Origin: CAVWSM01 sp963799425
Lineage (GTDB): Bacteria > Actinomycetota > Actinomycetes > Jiangellales > Jiangellaceae
NCBI GenBank assembly: GCA_963799425.1
Contig: CAWCXA010000020.1
Location: 147,480-211,479, forward strand
Direction: 5' to 3'
DNA: 64,000 bases
Shown: positions 44,712 through 53,859 of the stretch, piece after piece
How the letters are laid out: each line of letters begins with the position of its first letter
Position numbering within the stretch: position 1 is the first letter of the stretch
Position numbers and translations under genes: made by a program
Notes under the pieces: generated by a model
What the model saw: the letters and a program-made list of their open reading frames with translations, nothing else
Told to the model about the DNA's origin: nothing
Databases searched by the model: none

Positions 44712-45625
44712 CCGATCGGGAACGACTGCTTGACGAGCTGCGGCCGGTCGCATTCGCGATCGCCTACCGGATGCTCGGCAGCGTCTCCGAGGCCGAGGAC
44801 GTGGTGCAGGAGGCGCTGCTGCGGGTGCATCGGGCGCTCGATGCGGGCGAGCTGATCGCATCGCCGCGCGCGTTCGTCGCCACCGTGACTACCCGGCTGG
44901 CAATCAACGAGCTGCGCTCCGCCCGAGTCCGCCGCGAGCGCTATGTCGGCGAGTGGCTGCCCGAGCCGATCATCACCGACGGCAAGGATGATCCGGCCCG
45001 GCACGCTGAGACGGCCGATTCGCTGTCGCTGGCCATGCTGGTGCTGCTGGAGAGCCTCTCGCCCGAGCAGCGAGCCGTGCTGCTGCTGCACGATGTGTTC
45101 GACTACCGCTATGCGGAGATCGCGGCGATCGTCGGCAAGAGCGAGGACAACGTACGCCAGCTCGCCATCCGCGCTAGGCGCCACGTCGAGCAGCGTCGGC
45201 CCCGCTTCCAAACGACACGCGAGCAGCGCGATGAGCTGGCACGACGGTTCTTCGCGGCCGCCGAGCACGGCGATCTCGCTGGGCTCGAGGCGCTGCTTGC
45301 TCACGACGTGGAGCTCACCGGCGACGGCGGCGGCAAGGTTCCGGCGCTCGCGCGGTCGCTGCGCGGGCGTACCCGCGTCGCGCAAACGGTGATCAATTGG
45401 GTCCGCCGGGTCGCAAGCCCTCCGGGTGTGTCGTTGCGCCTCGTCGAGGTCAACGGCGGCCCAGGAGCGCTCCTTCTCCTCGAAGACCAGCGGCTGCTCG
45501 GCGTGTGCGCCCTCGACATCGCTGACGGTCAGATCACGGGCATCAACGGGATCGTCAACCCCGACAAGCTGACGCACCTCGGGCCTGTCGCGGACTACAC
45601 GTCGCTACTGAGGTCGACAGAATGA
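44708..45625 (+). CDS. sigJ: ECF41-group RNA polymerase sigma factor (SigJ-like)
   Basis: This 305-aa extracytoplasmic-function sigma factor has sigma2 (about 8-75; FAIAYRMLGSVSEAEDVVQE), sigma4 (about 110-165; LSPEQRAVLLLHDVFDYRY) and a SnoaL-like C-terminal extension (about 175-300). Three ECF41 hallmarks are visible: WLPEP in the linker between sigma2 and sigma4, DGGGK in the extension and NPDKL near the end. The fused C-terminal domain controls activity in place of a separate anti-sigma factor. It directly follows its epimerase partner. The trigger is unknown. Confidence 0.93.
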   Translation: MTDRERLLDELRPVAFAIAYRMLGSVSEAEDVVQEALLRVHRALDAGELIASPRAFVATVTTRLAINELRSARVRRERYVGEWLPEPIITDGKDDPARHAETADSLSLAMLVLLESLSPEQRAVLLLHDVFDYRYAEIAAIVGKSEDNVRQLAIRARRHVEQRRPRFQTTREQRDELARRFFAAAEHGDLAGLEALLAHDVELTGDGGGKVPALARSLRGRTRVAQTVINWVRRVASPPGVSLRLVEVNGGPGALLLLEDQRLLGVCALDIADGQITGINGIVNPDKLTHLGPVADYTSLLRSTE

Positions 45626-45708
45626 AGCCGAAAGACTGAGGCCATGCTGATGGCTACCGTGATTGGTGTAGACGTCTGCGGCGTTGTCGTGGTTACCCGG
45701 CCGGTCGG

Positions 45709-45879
45709 ATGAGCCAGATCGTCGACCACAACCCGAACGACACCGGACGTACGGTCACCAACTACCGCTACGACAGCAACGGCAACCCGGCGCTGGAGAT
45801 CAAGGAGCAGGCCATTCCCGAGCTGAGGCTTGAATCGAATTCCGCTTCTTGCGGCGGATCGCAGGATCTTGCTAGGTGA
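45709..45879 (+). pseudogene. Rhs/YD-repeat-like fragment
   Basis: A 56-codon frame contains TGRTVTNYRYDSNGNPALEI, which matches the YD-repeat pattern (YxYDxxGNP) of Rhs/wall-associated toxins. It starts abruptly at ATG 45709 without a convincing ribosome-binding site and ends after an unrelated SNSASCGGSQDLAR tail. No other Rhs sequence is visible around it. It is probably a leftover, though a chance similarity cannot be excluded for one repeat. Confidence 0.4.
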
Positions 45880-45899
45880 TTGCCCCGCTCCGGCTGGGC

Positions 45900-46292
45900 T
45901 CAGGTGCGCTCGAGCCGAAACTGCGCCATCGTCCTCGCGTGGGCGGCGAACCCCGGCAGGTCGGCGGCCAGCTCGTCGAAGTCCCACACCATCAAGGTGA
46001 ACAGCCGCATCGGGGTGGCCGCGACTACGTTCGCTGTCCGTCGGCCGTGGTCGAGAACACCGATTTCGCCGAAGGTGCTGCCCGGCCCGAGGGACGTGAC
46101 CAGCTCTCCGTCGATGGTGACCACGGCCGTCCCCTCCCGAACGACGAACAGGTGATAGGCGAACTCGCCCTGGCGTGCGATTACCGCGCCGAGGTCGACC
46201 TCGACCTGCTGCAGCCGCTCGGCGACGCGCTCGCGCTGACTGTCGGTAAGGTTTTTGAAGACCGGTATCGATCGAAGCTCGTCAGTCAGCAT
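45900..46292 (-). CDS. Cyclic-nucleotide-binding (Crp-type) domain protein
   Basis: This 130-aa protein is a single cNMP-binding beta-roll: LRSIPVFKNLTDSQRERVAE, then GAVIARQGEFAYHLFVVREG, the phosphate-binding GPGSTFGEIGVLDHGRRTAN and a final helix. There is no DNA-binding HTH, so it is not a Crp regulator by itself and may be a ligand sensor acting on a partner. ATG 46292 follows CGGAGGGAGACCC, and the upstream in-frame extension is unlike protein. It sits downstream of the MMPL exporter gene, same strand, 168 bases apart. Confidence 0.83.
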   Translation of the reverse strand: MLTDELRSIPVFKNLTDSQRERVAERLQQVEVDLGAVIARQGEFAYHLFVVREGTAVVTIDGELVTSLGPGSTFGEIGVLDHGRRTANVVAATPMRLFTLMVWDFDELAADLPGFAAHARTMAQFRLERT

Positions 46293-46459
46293 CGGGTCTC
46301 CCTCCGTGCTCCCACCCTGCGCCAGTCCCCGAGGCACGTCAACGGGCAAGTGGCCGCAACGGTGGACCCTCGATTTGGCTCCAGAATGAGCACACACCCG
46401 CCGAGCGGACGCCGCCACATCGTCCGACTTCACCGACCCCGCCGAAGGTCCTGGCAGGT

Positions 46460-48652
46460 CTAGGCAGGGTGTGGCTCGGGCTGGGGTTGCGGCTCGACAC
46501 GGCCTTCAACCTGTAGGCGGGGGAGCCACTCGAGCCAGCGCGGCAGATACCAGTTGCGGTCACCGAGGAGCACCATAACGCTCGGCAGGACCACGGAGCG
46601 GATGATGGTGGCGTCGATGAGCAGCGAGACAGCGATGCCGAAGCCCATCTGCTGAAACATCACCAAGTCGCCGCGGGCGAACCCGGAAAACACGGCCACA
46701 ATGATGAGCGCCGCTCCGGTGATGATCCGGGCGGTAGACGCAACACCCCAGCGCACCGCGCTGGCCGTGTCGGCACCCTGGTCGAAGTGCTCACGGATGC
46801 GGCTGAGCAGGAAGACCTGATAATCCATCGACAGGCCGAACAGCACGGAGAACAGGAACAGCGGTACCCACGCCTCGATCGTGTCCACTGTCTGGAATCC
46901 AAGCAGGTCCGCACCGATGCCGTTCTGGAAGACGAGCACCAGCAGGCCGTACGCGGCGCCGACCGAGAGCAGGTTGAGCGCGATGGCGGTGAGGGCGATC
47001 ACGACCGAGCGGAACGCGACGGTGAGCAGGATGAGGGATAGGCCGAGGACGAACCCGAACACCAGTGGCGCCGGATTGGTGACGTTGTCGACGTAGTCGA
47101 TGAACTCTGACGTGGCGCCACCCACCAGCGGGTCTGCACCAGTCCCCTCGAATGCCTCCGGGACGAACTGCTCACGCAAGTCGCGCACGGCCGTGATCGT
47201 GCCTTCGCTGGCGGGATCGCCGCGCACCGGGACGACGAGGTCGGCCACATCGCCGCTGCCATCGCGGATCTCCCCCGGTCCGAAACGCGGGTCGGCGGCG
47301 AGCTGGTCGCGCAGCCGTTCAAGCGCGGCCGAGACCTCGCCGGAGCTGTGGGTGACCAGCACGTGGGCGGGATCGGTGGTCTGCGCCGGGAAGTCACGTT
47401 GCAGCGCGACATACCCCTGCTTGGCCGCCAGGTCGTCAGGCAGCGTGCTGACCCCGGCAGTGCCGATGTTGAGCCCGAAGGCGGGCAGGGCGAGAGCGAC
47501 CAGCGCAGCAGTGGCCACACCCAGGCTGAGCGCGGGCCGGCGCAGCACACGGTCGATGATCGCACCCCAGAACCGGCCCTCCGGGTTGTCGCGCTCCAAC
47601 GAGCGCCGCCCGACGAACGGCAACCTGATCGCGTCGACACGGTCACGCAGCAGCCCGAGCAGCGCCGGCAGCAGTGTGAGCGCGACGGCCAGCGAGGTGA
47701 TGCCGACCAGGATCGCGCCGGCGGCCAGGCTGCGGAAGATAGACGAGGGCACCAGCAGCAGGCCGAACATGGCGATCACGAACGCCGACCCGCTGAACAG
47801 CACGGCGCGGCTAGCCGTCGCTCCGGTCGCCACGATCGCCTCGCCCGGCACCCGTCCGCGGCCCCGCTCCTCGCGGTAGCGCGAGATCACGAACAGGGCA
47901 TAGTCGATGCCGAGCGCGAGCCCCATGCCAGTGAGCATGTTGGTGGTGAAGATCGACAGCTCAACAAGCTGGGTGAGCAGTGCCACCAGCCCGAGCGCGC
48001 TGATGATCGCAACCAGCGCCATCAGCAGCGGCACCAGACCCGCGACCACCGTTCCGAACACAAGCAACAGGATGATCAGCGCAGCCGGGAGCCCGAACTT
48101 GACCTCACCGTTGATGAGATCCCGCTCGGACAGCTCGTTGAAGTCGTGATCGCGCGTCGTGCCCCCCGTGATCGCGACCGCAAAATCCGGGTCGGCATCC
48201 GCGCGTTCGACGACGTCGATGACGTCGCCTACGGCCTCATCGTCCGTGACGTTGAGCAGGACCAGCGCCGCCTGGCGGTCGGCGGAGACCAACGAGGGGT
48301 CGTCGGTGTCGTAATACGTGAGCGTGCTGAGGACGGCGCCGGTTTCGTCGCCCGAACGCACCAGACCGTCGACGAACGTCCGGAAGCTTTCGTCGTCGAC
48401 TGTCGAACTCGCCGACCGCACGACGATCAGATCGGAGACTGCGCGCTGCGGATCCGGTGGAAAGGCCGAGAATAGCCGCTCCTCGGCCCGCTCCGACTCC
48501 GGGTTGTTCGTCCCGGTCGCCTCGGTCGTAAACCCGGTCAACACAAACATCAACGCCGCAATCGAACCGACCAGCACAACACCCCAAACGGCGAGCGTTC
48601 GCCCAGGACGGCGGCTGCAGGCGCGGGCGAGCGAGGTAGTCGAAAACCTCAT
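46460..48652 (-). CDS. MMPL-family RND exporter
   Basis: This 730-aa twelve-helix transporter is similar throughout to the one at 32869. It has VWGVVLVGSIAALMFVLTGF as the first helix, GMGLALGIDYALFVISRYRE and LFGLSMDYQVFLLSRIREHF as the two proton-relay regions, and MFQQMGFGIAVSLLIDATII near the end. Two extracytoplasmic porter domains lie at about 45-190 and 410-545. It is expected to export a lipid or hydrophobic compound. ATG 48652 aligns with family starts. The LuxR regulator upstream on the same strand is a plausible controller. Confidence 0.9.
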   Translation of the reverse strand: MRFSTTSLARACSRRPGRTLAVWGVVLVGSIAALMFVLTGFTTEATGTNNPESERAEERLFSAFPPDPQRAVSDLIVVRSASSTVDDESFRTFVDGLVRSGDETGAVLSTLTYYDTDDPSLVSADRQAALVLLNVTDDEAVGDVIDVVERADADPDFAVAITGGTTRDHDFNELSERDLINGEVKFGLPAALIILLLVFGTVVAGLVPLLMALVAIISALGLVALLTQLVELSIFTTNMLTGMGLALGIDYALFVISRYREERGRGRVPGEAIVATGATASRAVLFSGSAFVIAMFGLLLVPSSIFRSLAAGAILVGITSLAVALTLLPALLGLLRDRVDAIRLPFVGRRSLERDNPEGRFWGAIIDRVLRRPALSLGVATAALVALALPAFGLNIGTAGVSTLPDDLAAKQGYVALQRDFPAQTTDPAHVLVTHSSGEVSAALERLRDQLAADPRFGPGEIRDGSGDVADLVVPVRGDPASEGTITAVRDLREQFVPEAFEGTGADPLVGGATSEFIDYVDNVTNPAPLVFGFVLGLSLILLTVAFRSVVIALTAIALNLLSVGAAYGLLVLVFQNGIGADLLGFQTVDTIEAWVPLFLFSVLFGLSMDYQVFLLSRIREHFDQGADTASAVRWGVASTARIITGAALIIVAVFSGFARGDLVMFQQMGFGIAVSLLIDATIIRSVVLPSVMVLLGDRNWYLPRWLEWLPRLQVEGRVEPQPQPEPHPA

Positions 48653-48877
48653 CGGGCACCCCGCAAAGTCGCAGTGATGGCCGCCGGACTGCCTTCGAGG
48701 GCACATCGGTGATCGGTCGTACGATGCTCACGGCGTGAGCGCGGGAGTGCACAGGCCGATACCTTTTCTCGAGCTCGCCGAACCCAGATGTGTGGTGTGT
48801 CCGCCAACGCCAGCGGCCTGTGAGCTTTCACAGCTCGATGGTGAGCAGCCGGGTCGGGCGAGTCTTGAACGAATCGC

Positions 48878-50002
48878 CTAACCACGGCTGGAGTCACGAA
48901 CATCGAGCAGCAGTCGGGTCAGGGCGACACGCGACGCCACATCCAGCTTGCGGTAGACACGTTTGACGTACTGGCTGACTGTGTGGCGGCTTAAGTACAG
49001 CCGCTCGGCGATCTCACGGTCGGAGCGGCCGTCGACGACGAGTAGTGCCACCTCCCGCTCCCGTGGTGTCAGGGCCATAAGCGTCTCCGCGGAGATCTCG
49101 GACCGATCGCGCTGCAGTTCCAGCACCGTGATCAGGGCGCCGCCCGTGGTATGCGCGTGGCTGGAGTAACCGTGCATGAGCCCCGCGCCCCCTTCCCTTA
49201 GCTCGACGTCGAGATGGCGAGAAAATCCCTGACCCGTGCCGGGACGGGCGATCAAGTGGTGCAGTTCCTGCTCTGCATCCACCACCTCGGCCAGCAGGCG
49301 ACGGGCGGCGTCATTGAGGCGCGGCTCGGGGTCAGCCTGATCGGTGATCACCACTGCGGTCCCGGTGCGGTCGAGGGCCAGGACGGCCTGATCACGCTCG
49401 CGCTCGAGGTCTCCTCTGGAATGGACGCCCTCGATCACGGTCCCCACCACTTGGCCGAGCGCCTCGATCAGCCGCACCTCATACGGGGTGAAGGCACGGA
49501 TCGGGTCGTTCGTGCCGCAGTGCAACGTCCCGACGAGCCCGTCGCGGTTGACGACCGACGCTTGAACCTCATGCCGGATGTCGTGCAGATACTTGAGTCT
49601 GGTGTAGAGCGGATCCGTGAGCCACTCGTCCATCGACGTCATCAGCGCCATGTTGTACGCGGCGCGCCCCGTGTCGTGACGATATGCCTGCAGCCAGTTC
49701 AGCTCCCGCCCCTCTCGCTCGTAGCGCGCCAAGAAGCCGTCGCTGACGCCCACCGAGGCGAAGCACAGCTCGCCACCGGTCCACGGATCGACGAGGTATA
49801 GCGCGTACATCGGGAGATCGAACAGACGGCCGAACCCTGCGATGAAGCGGTTCTCGAGTTGAGCGCGGTTCGAGGAGGCACAGAGAGACTGGACGAAACT
49901 CAGCAAGTCGACGCCGCTCACCGGCTCCTGGCCAGGATTCCGCCCACCCGACTGTTGCGCCGCCACGTTCGCGGACGGCGAGACCACGATGTTGTTTCCC
50001 AT
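48878..50002 (-). CDS. GAF-domain LuxR-family transcriptional regulator
   Basis: This 374-aa regulator has a GAF-like sensor region (about 30-190; FGRLFDLPMYALYLVDPWTG, LHCGTNDPIRAFTPYEVRLI), a PAS-like middle (about 205-290) and a C-terminal LuxR/GerE HTH (about 310-370; LTPREREVALLVVDGRSDRE, then LYLSRHTVSQYVKRVYRKLD). ATG 50002 follows GGAAGGAAGTC. It lies upstream of the MMPL gene on the same strand, separated by ~225 bases. The signal is unknown. The C-terminal HTH is intact, so DNA binding is expected. Confidence 0.87.
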   Translation of the reverse strand: MGNNIVVSPSANVAAQQSGGRNPGQEPVSGVDLLSFVQSLCASSNRAQLENRFIAGFGRLFDLPMYALYLVDPWTGGELCFASVGVSDGFLARYEREGRELNWLQAYRHDTGRAAYNMALMTSMDEWLTDPLYTRLKYLHDIRHEVQASVVNRDGLVGTLHCGTNDPIRAFTPYEVRLIEALGQVVGTVIEGVHSRGDLERERDQAVLALDRTGTAVVITDQADPEPRLNDAARRLLAEVVDAEQELHHLIARPGTGQGFSRHLDVELREGGAGLMHGYSSHAHTTGGALITVLELQRDRSEISAETLMALTPREREVALLVVDGRSDREIAERLYLSRHTVSQYVKRVYRKLDVASRVALTRLLLDVRDSSRG

Positions 50003-50257
50003 GACTTCCTTCCCCAAGGGCGGGGAGGGTGGCGCCAGGGTGTGCATCGGGTCGTGATCGTGCTCCCTGGGCGTCAAGCCCTATCGACCTCGCGTCAAGT
50101 GTGAGAGCGTTCGGGTTCCGCCGTCCAGAGAGTTTCGCGCCTGACTGGTCCTGCCAGGTCGATATGGATCCGGGCAGGTCCCCAGAGCTAGGGATGGCTC
50201 GAAGACCACCCAACTGGCGGCTTATGCGTTGTGGACGGGCGAAACTAACGTCGAAAC

Positions 50258-51058
50258 GTGATCGACGACGGTCGTGATGGACATGCAGACATTCCCGCCC
50301 GTCTGCTGGCCGGGGCACACACGATGGTTGTCCACGATCCTGGCGGGCGGGCGGGAACGGTGCAGACGCGTCCCGAGTGGACGATTCTCGTGCCCCTGGC
50401 TGGACACATCGAGTGGCGAGTCGGCCAGGGTCCGGGCCAACTCGCGGCTGGGGTGATCTTTCCACCGCACGTCGCGTACCTAGCCAGCAGCACAGTGGGT
50501 CACATCTCGGTGTTCATCGATTCATGGTTCCAGGACCTCGGACCGGGCGCGCACGCCGCCGTTGCGCTCGATCGCCCAACGGTCGAGCACCTCCGTTCGC
50601 TGTGGTCGACAGTCGTCGTCGCTGTTCTGGACGAGCGCGCCCTGGAGACCGTGAACTACTTGCGACGGCAAGGTGCGCTGCCATCGGCGGTCGCTGTCGA
50701 CCCCCGCGTCGCGGCCGCACTTCGGGATCTTCCAGCCGCCGAGTGCATCGAGCACGTCGCGGCCAGCGTCGGCTTGTCACCGTCGCGATTGCGGGCGCTA
50801 ATCCACGATCTCACCGGAATGCCGCCCACGCGCTTGCGGATGTGGCAGCGCCTCCGGGCCGCCATGCTCAGCCTGCCTGACAAGCCCATCGCCTTCGCCG
50901 CCGCTGATGCGGGCTTCGCGGACCAGGCCCACCTCACACGGACAGCGTCGCGGCTCGTTGGTCACACTCCTGGTCACCTGACGCGCATGCTGACTAGCCG
51001 AACCCGCGCCAACGAAGACGACGATCCGGCCATAGTCATCACAGGAACGTTGACGTGA
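50258..51058 (+). CDS. AraC-family transcriptional regulator
   Basis: This 266-aa regulator has an N-terminal cupin-like ligand domain (about 20-110; WTILVPLAGHIEWRVGQGPG) and a C-terminal AraC double HTH (about 155-245; ECIEHVAASVGLSPSRLRAL, then KPIAFAAADAGFADQAHLTR and LVGHTPGHL). The start is GTG 50258. It is divergent from the LuxR gene, with ~255 bases between that show no other gene. Its stop overlaps a GTG that could start the following racemase-like gene, so that gene is a probable target or partner. Confidence 0.87.
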   Translation: MIDDGRDGHADIPARLLAGAHTMVVHDPGGRAGTVQTRPEWTILVPLAGHIEWRVGQGPGQLAAGVIFPPHVAYLASSTVGHISVFIDSWFQDLGPGAHAAVALDRPTVEHLRSLWSTVVVAVLDERALETVNYLRRQGALPSAVAVDPRVAAALRDLPAAECIEHVAASVGLSPSRLRALIHDLTGMPPTRLRMWQRLRAAMLSLPDKPIAFAAADAGFADQAHLTRTASRLVGHTPGHLTRMLTSRTRANEDDDPAIVITGTLT

Positions 51059-51189
51059 CCAGCAGCGTTCTCCGTATGCCTAAGTCGCTCGACGAGTTGA
51101 TCGCCACTGTCCTCACGCCCAGCATCCGGCTGTTCGGCCGGCTTGGCCGGTTGGGCGGGGCGTGTCCTAGCGGTGGGAGGGGCGACAGG

Positions 51190-51936
51190 TTGATTCAGAT
51201 CGGTGTGGTGACTCCGCACGTGACGCCGGGCCCGGAGGTGGAGTTCCCGACGATGGCGCCTGGCCGGCTGGAGACACGCATGGCGCGCGTGTCGGCCGAG
51301 GCGCCAGTGCTCGATGTGACCGCCGGCCGGCCAACACCCTCAACGGTACGGGCGTTGACCGCACCGCCGCTCCTGGATGACGCGGCGACGATGCTCGCCG
51401 CGAACTCCATCGATGTGATTGGCTTTGCCTCGGCCAGCTCGGCGTACGCGATCGGCTTCGATGGTGAGGCGGCCCTGGTCGCAAGGCTCTCCAGGCGGAG
51501 CGGCGTTCCGGTCGCAGCCACGTGCACCTCGGCGGTGCTGGCTTTGCGGGTTCTCGAGGTGGAGCGGGTCGCGCTAGTCGACCCGCCGTGGTTCGGCGAG
51601 AAGCTTGATGCGCTGGGTGCGGCCTACTTCCGAAGCCAGGGCTTCGAGGTGGTCTCGTCTGCGTCAGCTGAGCTTGCGCTGGATCCACATCGGATCGAGC
51701 TCGCCGCCGTGTACGACTGGACGTCCCGCCACGTGCCCGATGACGCGGAGGCCGTCTTCATCGCAGGCAACGGCTTTCGCGCGGCAGGGGCGATCGGGGC
51801 GTTGGAGGCGACGCTTGACCGTCCGGTCATCACCGCGAATCAGGTGCTGCTGTGGGCGCTGCTGGCGCTCGCGCACGCCACATTTGAGATCACCGGATAC
51901 GGCCAATTGTTCGCGCGAAACCCCCGCCGGCGATAG
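51190..51936 (+). CDS. Asp/Glu racemase-fold protein (maleate isomerase-like), catalytic cysteines replaced
   Basis: This ~248-aa protein belongs to the Asp/Glu/hydantoin racemase and maleate cis-trans isomerase fold: QIGVVTPHVTPGPEVEFPTM at the N terminus, ERVALVDPPWFGEKLDALGA and VFIAGNGFRAAGAIGALEAT. The two positions that carry catalytic cysteines in the family read FASASSAYAI and IAGNGFR, so both look substituted; the nearby Cys in AATCTSAVL is not at the usual site. TTG 51190 follows GGGAGGGGCGACAGG and aligns with relatives; GTG 51055, overlapping the AraC stop, would add 45 unusual residues. Function is uncertain. Confidence 0.78.
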   Translation: MIQIGVVTPHVTPGPEVEFPTMAPGRLETRMARVSAEAPVLDVTAGRPTPSTVRALTAPPLLDDAATMLAANSIDVIGFASASSAYAIGFDGEAALVARLSRRSGVPVAATCTSAVLALRVLEVERVALVDPPWFGEKLDALGAAYFRSQGFEVVSSASAELALDPHRIELAAVYDWTSRHVPDDAEAVFIAGNGFRAAGAIGALEATLDRPVITANQVLLWALLALAHATFEITGYGQLFARNPRRR

Positions 51937-52114
51937 CAGCCCTCGGCGTGTAACGGGTCGTCTGCTTGCACGTGTTGTTTCGTCTGCGCCGCGGGGATCC
52001 GTTGTGCGTGGCGAAGCGGTCACCAAACCGATCAGGAATCGAGAAGCACCGCCACCGTGCCGCACGTAGCGTCACGGCCAACTGCATACCACCGAGCACC
52101 AAAGGAGACACGAC

Positions 52115-52528
52115 ATGAAAGCGCATGTGAGCTCGATCCTCCTCGGCGTCGAGGACATGGACCGGTCGAAGCGGTTCTACACGGAGGGACTCGGCTGGGA
52201 GATCCAGCAGGACTACCGCGTCTCGGTGTTCTTCGTGCCGCACGGCGGCTCGCTCGTCGGTTTCTACGGCCGCGACGGCCTGGCCGCCCAGGTGGGCGCG
52301 AGCCCGGAGGGCAGCGGGTTCAGCGGGCTGGTCCTCACCTACGTAGTGCGCAGCGAGGCGCGGGTCGACGAGATCATCGCGGAAGCCGAGAAGGCCGGCG
52401 CCACGATCCTCAAGCCGGCCGCCACCCTGCCGTGGGGCGGGTACGGCGGCACTTTCGCGGACCCGGACGGCTACATCTGGAGCATCGGGTACAGCGCCCA
52501 GGGAAAGGACCAGCCCTACGCGGAGTAG
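52115..52528 (+). CDS. Glyoxalase/bleomycin-resistance/dioxygenase (VOC) family protein
   Basis: This 137-aa vicinal-oxygen-chelate protein has two beta-alpha-beta-beta-beta modules: HVSSILLGVEDMDRSKRFYT followed by EGLGWEIQQDYRVSVFFVPH, and VDEIIAEAEKAGATILKPAA followed by GGTFADPDGYIWSIGYS. Metal ligands could be His near residue 4 and a Glu or His in the second half, but one canonical ligand is not obvious. The ATG follows AAGGAGACACGAC. It is probably detoxifying or antibiotic-sequestering and lies 39 bases ahead of a DUF1905/YdeI-type gene. Confidence 0.87.
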   Translation: MKAHVSSILLGVEDMDRSKRFYTEGLGWEIQQDYRVSVFFVPHGGSLVGFYGRDGLAAQVGASPEGSGFSGLVLTYVVRSEARVDEIIAEAEKAGATILKPAATLPWGGYGGTFADPDGYIWSIGYSAQGKDQPYAE

Positions 52529-52566
52529 CGGTGCACGGCGCTGACATGAGTTGGCAGGAGCAGATC

Positions 52567-53055
52567 ATGAAGTTTCGATCCCATGTCGAGCCTCCGGAGC
52601 CCATGAGGGGATTGGAAGTTCCTCCAGAGGTTGTGGAGGCGCTCGGTGCAGGCAAGCGGCCGGCGGTGACCATCACGATCAACGGGCATTCATGGAAGAG
52701 CAGGGTGGCCATCATGCGTGGCCGCTACCTGCTCGGCCTCAGCAACGGCAACCGGGAAGCCGCCGGTGTCGTGACCGGCGACGAGGTCGAGGTCGAAGTG
52801 GAACTCGACGTCGAGCCGCGTGTTGTGGTCGAGCCGGCTGACTTCGCCCGCGCCCTGAACGCCGATCCGGTCGCCCGCACTGCCTACGACCGCCTGTCCC
52901 ACAGCCGCAAGCGGGAGCACGCGCTCGCTATCGAGAACGCGAAGAAGCCCGAGACTCGCGTACGACTGATCGAGAAGGCACTTGCCACGCTACGAGACCA
53001 CGAATCGGCAAGGGGCCGTGCGGCCCGCGCCAAGACTCGAGACGACCACCCCTGA
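52567..53055 (+). CDS. DUF1905/YdeI-OmpD-associated family protein
   Basis: This 162-aa protein has an N-terminal DUF1905 barrel (VVEALGAGKRPAVTITINGH, then RYLLGLSNGNREAAGVVTGD) and a C-terminal helical YdeI/OmpD-associated region (DRLSHSRKREHALAIENAKK, PETRVRLIEKALATLRDH). The biochemical role of the family is unknown. ATG 52567 follows GGCAGGAGCAGATC; an in-frame ATG at 52546 is possible. It is probably co-transcribed with the VOC gene just upstream. Confidence 0.87.
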   Translation: MKFRSHVEPPEPMRGLEVPPEVVEALGAGKRPAVTITINGHSWKSRVAIMRGRYLLGLSNGNREAAGVVTGDEVEVEVELDVEPRVVVEPADFARALNADPVARTAYDRLSHSRKREHALAIENAKKPETRVRLIEKALATLRDHESARGRAARAKTRDDHP

Positions 53056-53172
53056 CAACCTTGAGGGAATCACGCCTGCGAACGCGCGAGAAGCACCGTC
53101 TGCGGCCGCCGTCAGCGCAGGGCAGCAGAGCCGTGACCCACCAATGGCGCTCACGGACGGAGGGAATTCAAT

Positions 53173-53793
53173 ATGTCGGAGTCTTCGGCGGAGCGGTTCT
53201 TGAACACCTACCACAATGCGGCTACCGCTCCTAGCCAGGACGTTCCCGCCGAACTGGCGACGTTCATGCTTGCCGCCGACCCGGTGCTGGCCCAAGCGGC
53301 CGAGCTGGTGCGGGTGGTGACGCGAGCCCACCAGGGAGCGGCAACGCAGCTGGTCGGCGAGGGGTGGACGTACGCACGAAAGTACTTCTCGCTCTCGGAG
53401 AAGTACGCGGCCTGGGCGGATTATCGAGCGCCGGCCATAGGCTCCGGCATTCATGCGATGGCGCACCAAGTTGACCATCCAATCCGACTCACCGACGAGG
53501 AGCTCCGCGCCCATCCCGAGTGGCGGAACTTTGGCAACGAGGTCGATAGACATCCGCCGATCCGAGGTTGGCTCGCGGCACCGCTGATCGGCTCGGACGG
53601 CGCCAACTACGGTTTCATCCAGGCCACCGATCGGCTCGAAGGCGAGTTCACCGATCAGGACGAAGCGAACCTGGTGAGGTTGGCGCAGCTGACGTCAGCA
53701 GCGCTCGACGCGCTCGCGCAACTCCATCTGCCCGAGTACAAGCAGAAGGTTGGCGAACTGCAAGCCGAGTCCACCCCAAACGAAATTGTCTAG
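53173..53793 (+). CDS. GAF-domain protein
   Basis: This 206-aa single-domain GAF protein has a helical N terminus, then AAELVRVVTRAHQGAATQLV, the central KYFSLSEKYAAWADYRAPAI and the closing strands GWLAAPLIGSDGANYGFIQA with FTDQDEANLVRLAQLTSAAL. No output domain is attached, so it may be a stand-alone sensor or bind a partner kinase. The ATG follows ACGGAGGGAATTCAAT. No adjacent gene reveals its signal. Confidence 0.85.
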   Translation: MSESSAERFLNTYHNAATAPSQDVPAELATFMLAADPVLAQAAELVRVVTRAHQGAATQLVGEGWTYARKYFSLSEKYAAWADYRAPAIGSGIHAMAHQVDHPIRLTDEELRAHPEWRNFGNEVDRHPPIRGWLAAPLIGSDGANYGFIQATDRLEGEFTDQDEANLVRLAQLTSAALDALAQLHLPEYKQKVGELQAESTPNEIV

Positions 53794-53859
53794 GGCGCGC
53801 CGGGCGTAGGCTGCAGCGCGTAGCCGCCGTCTGTCCTGACCCGGTGCGACACTGACGCC

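Noticed and set aside
45900..46292. Crp-type transcription factor
   Set aside because: The cNMP-binding roll is complete but there is no DNA-binding helix-turn-helix; the chain ends after the first domain.
47348..48475. 375-codon plus-strand frame inside the second MMPL gene
   Set aside because: Gln/Arg/His/Asp-rich shadow typical of antisense to membrane-protein codons.
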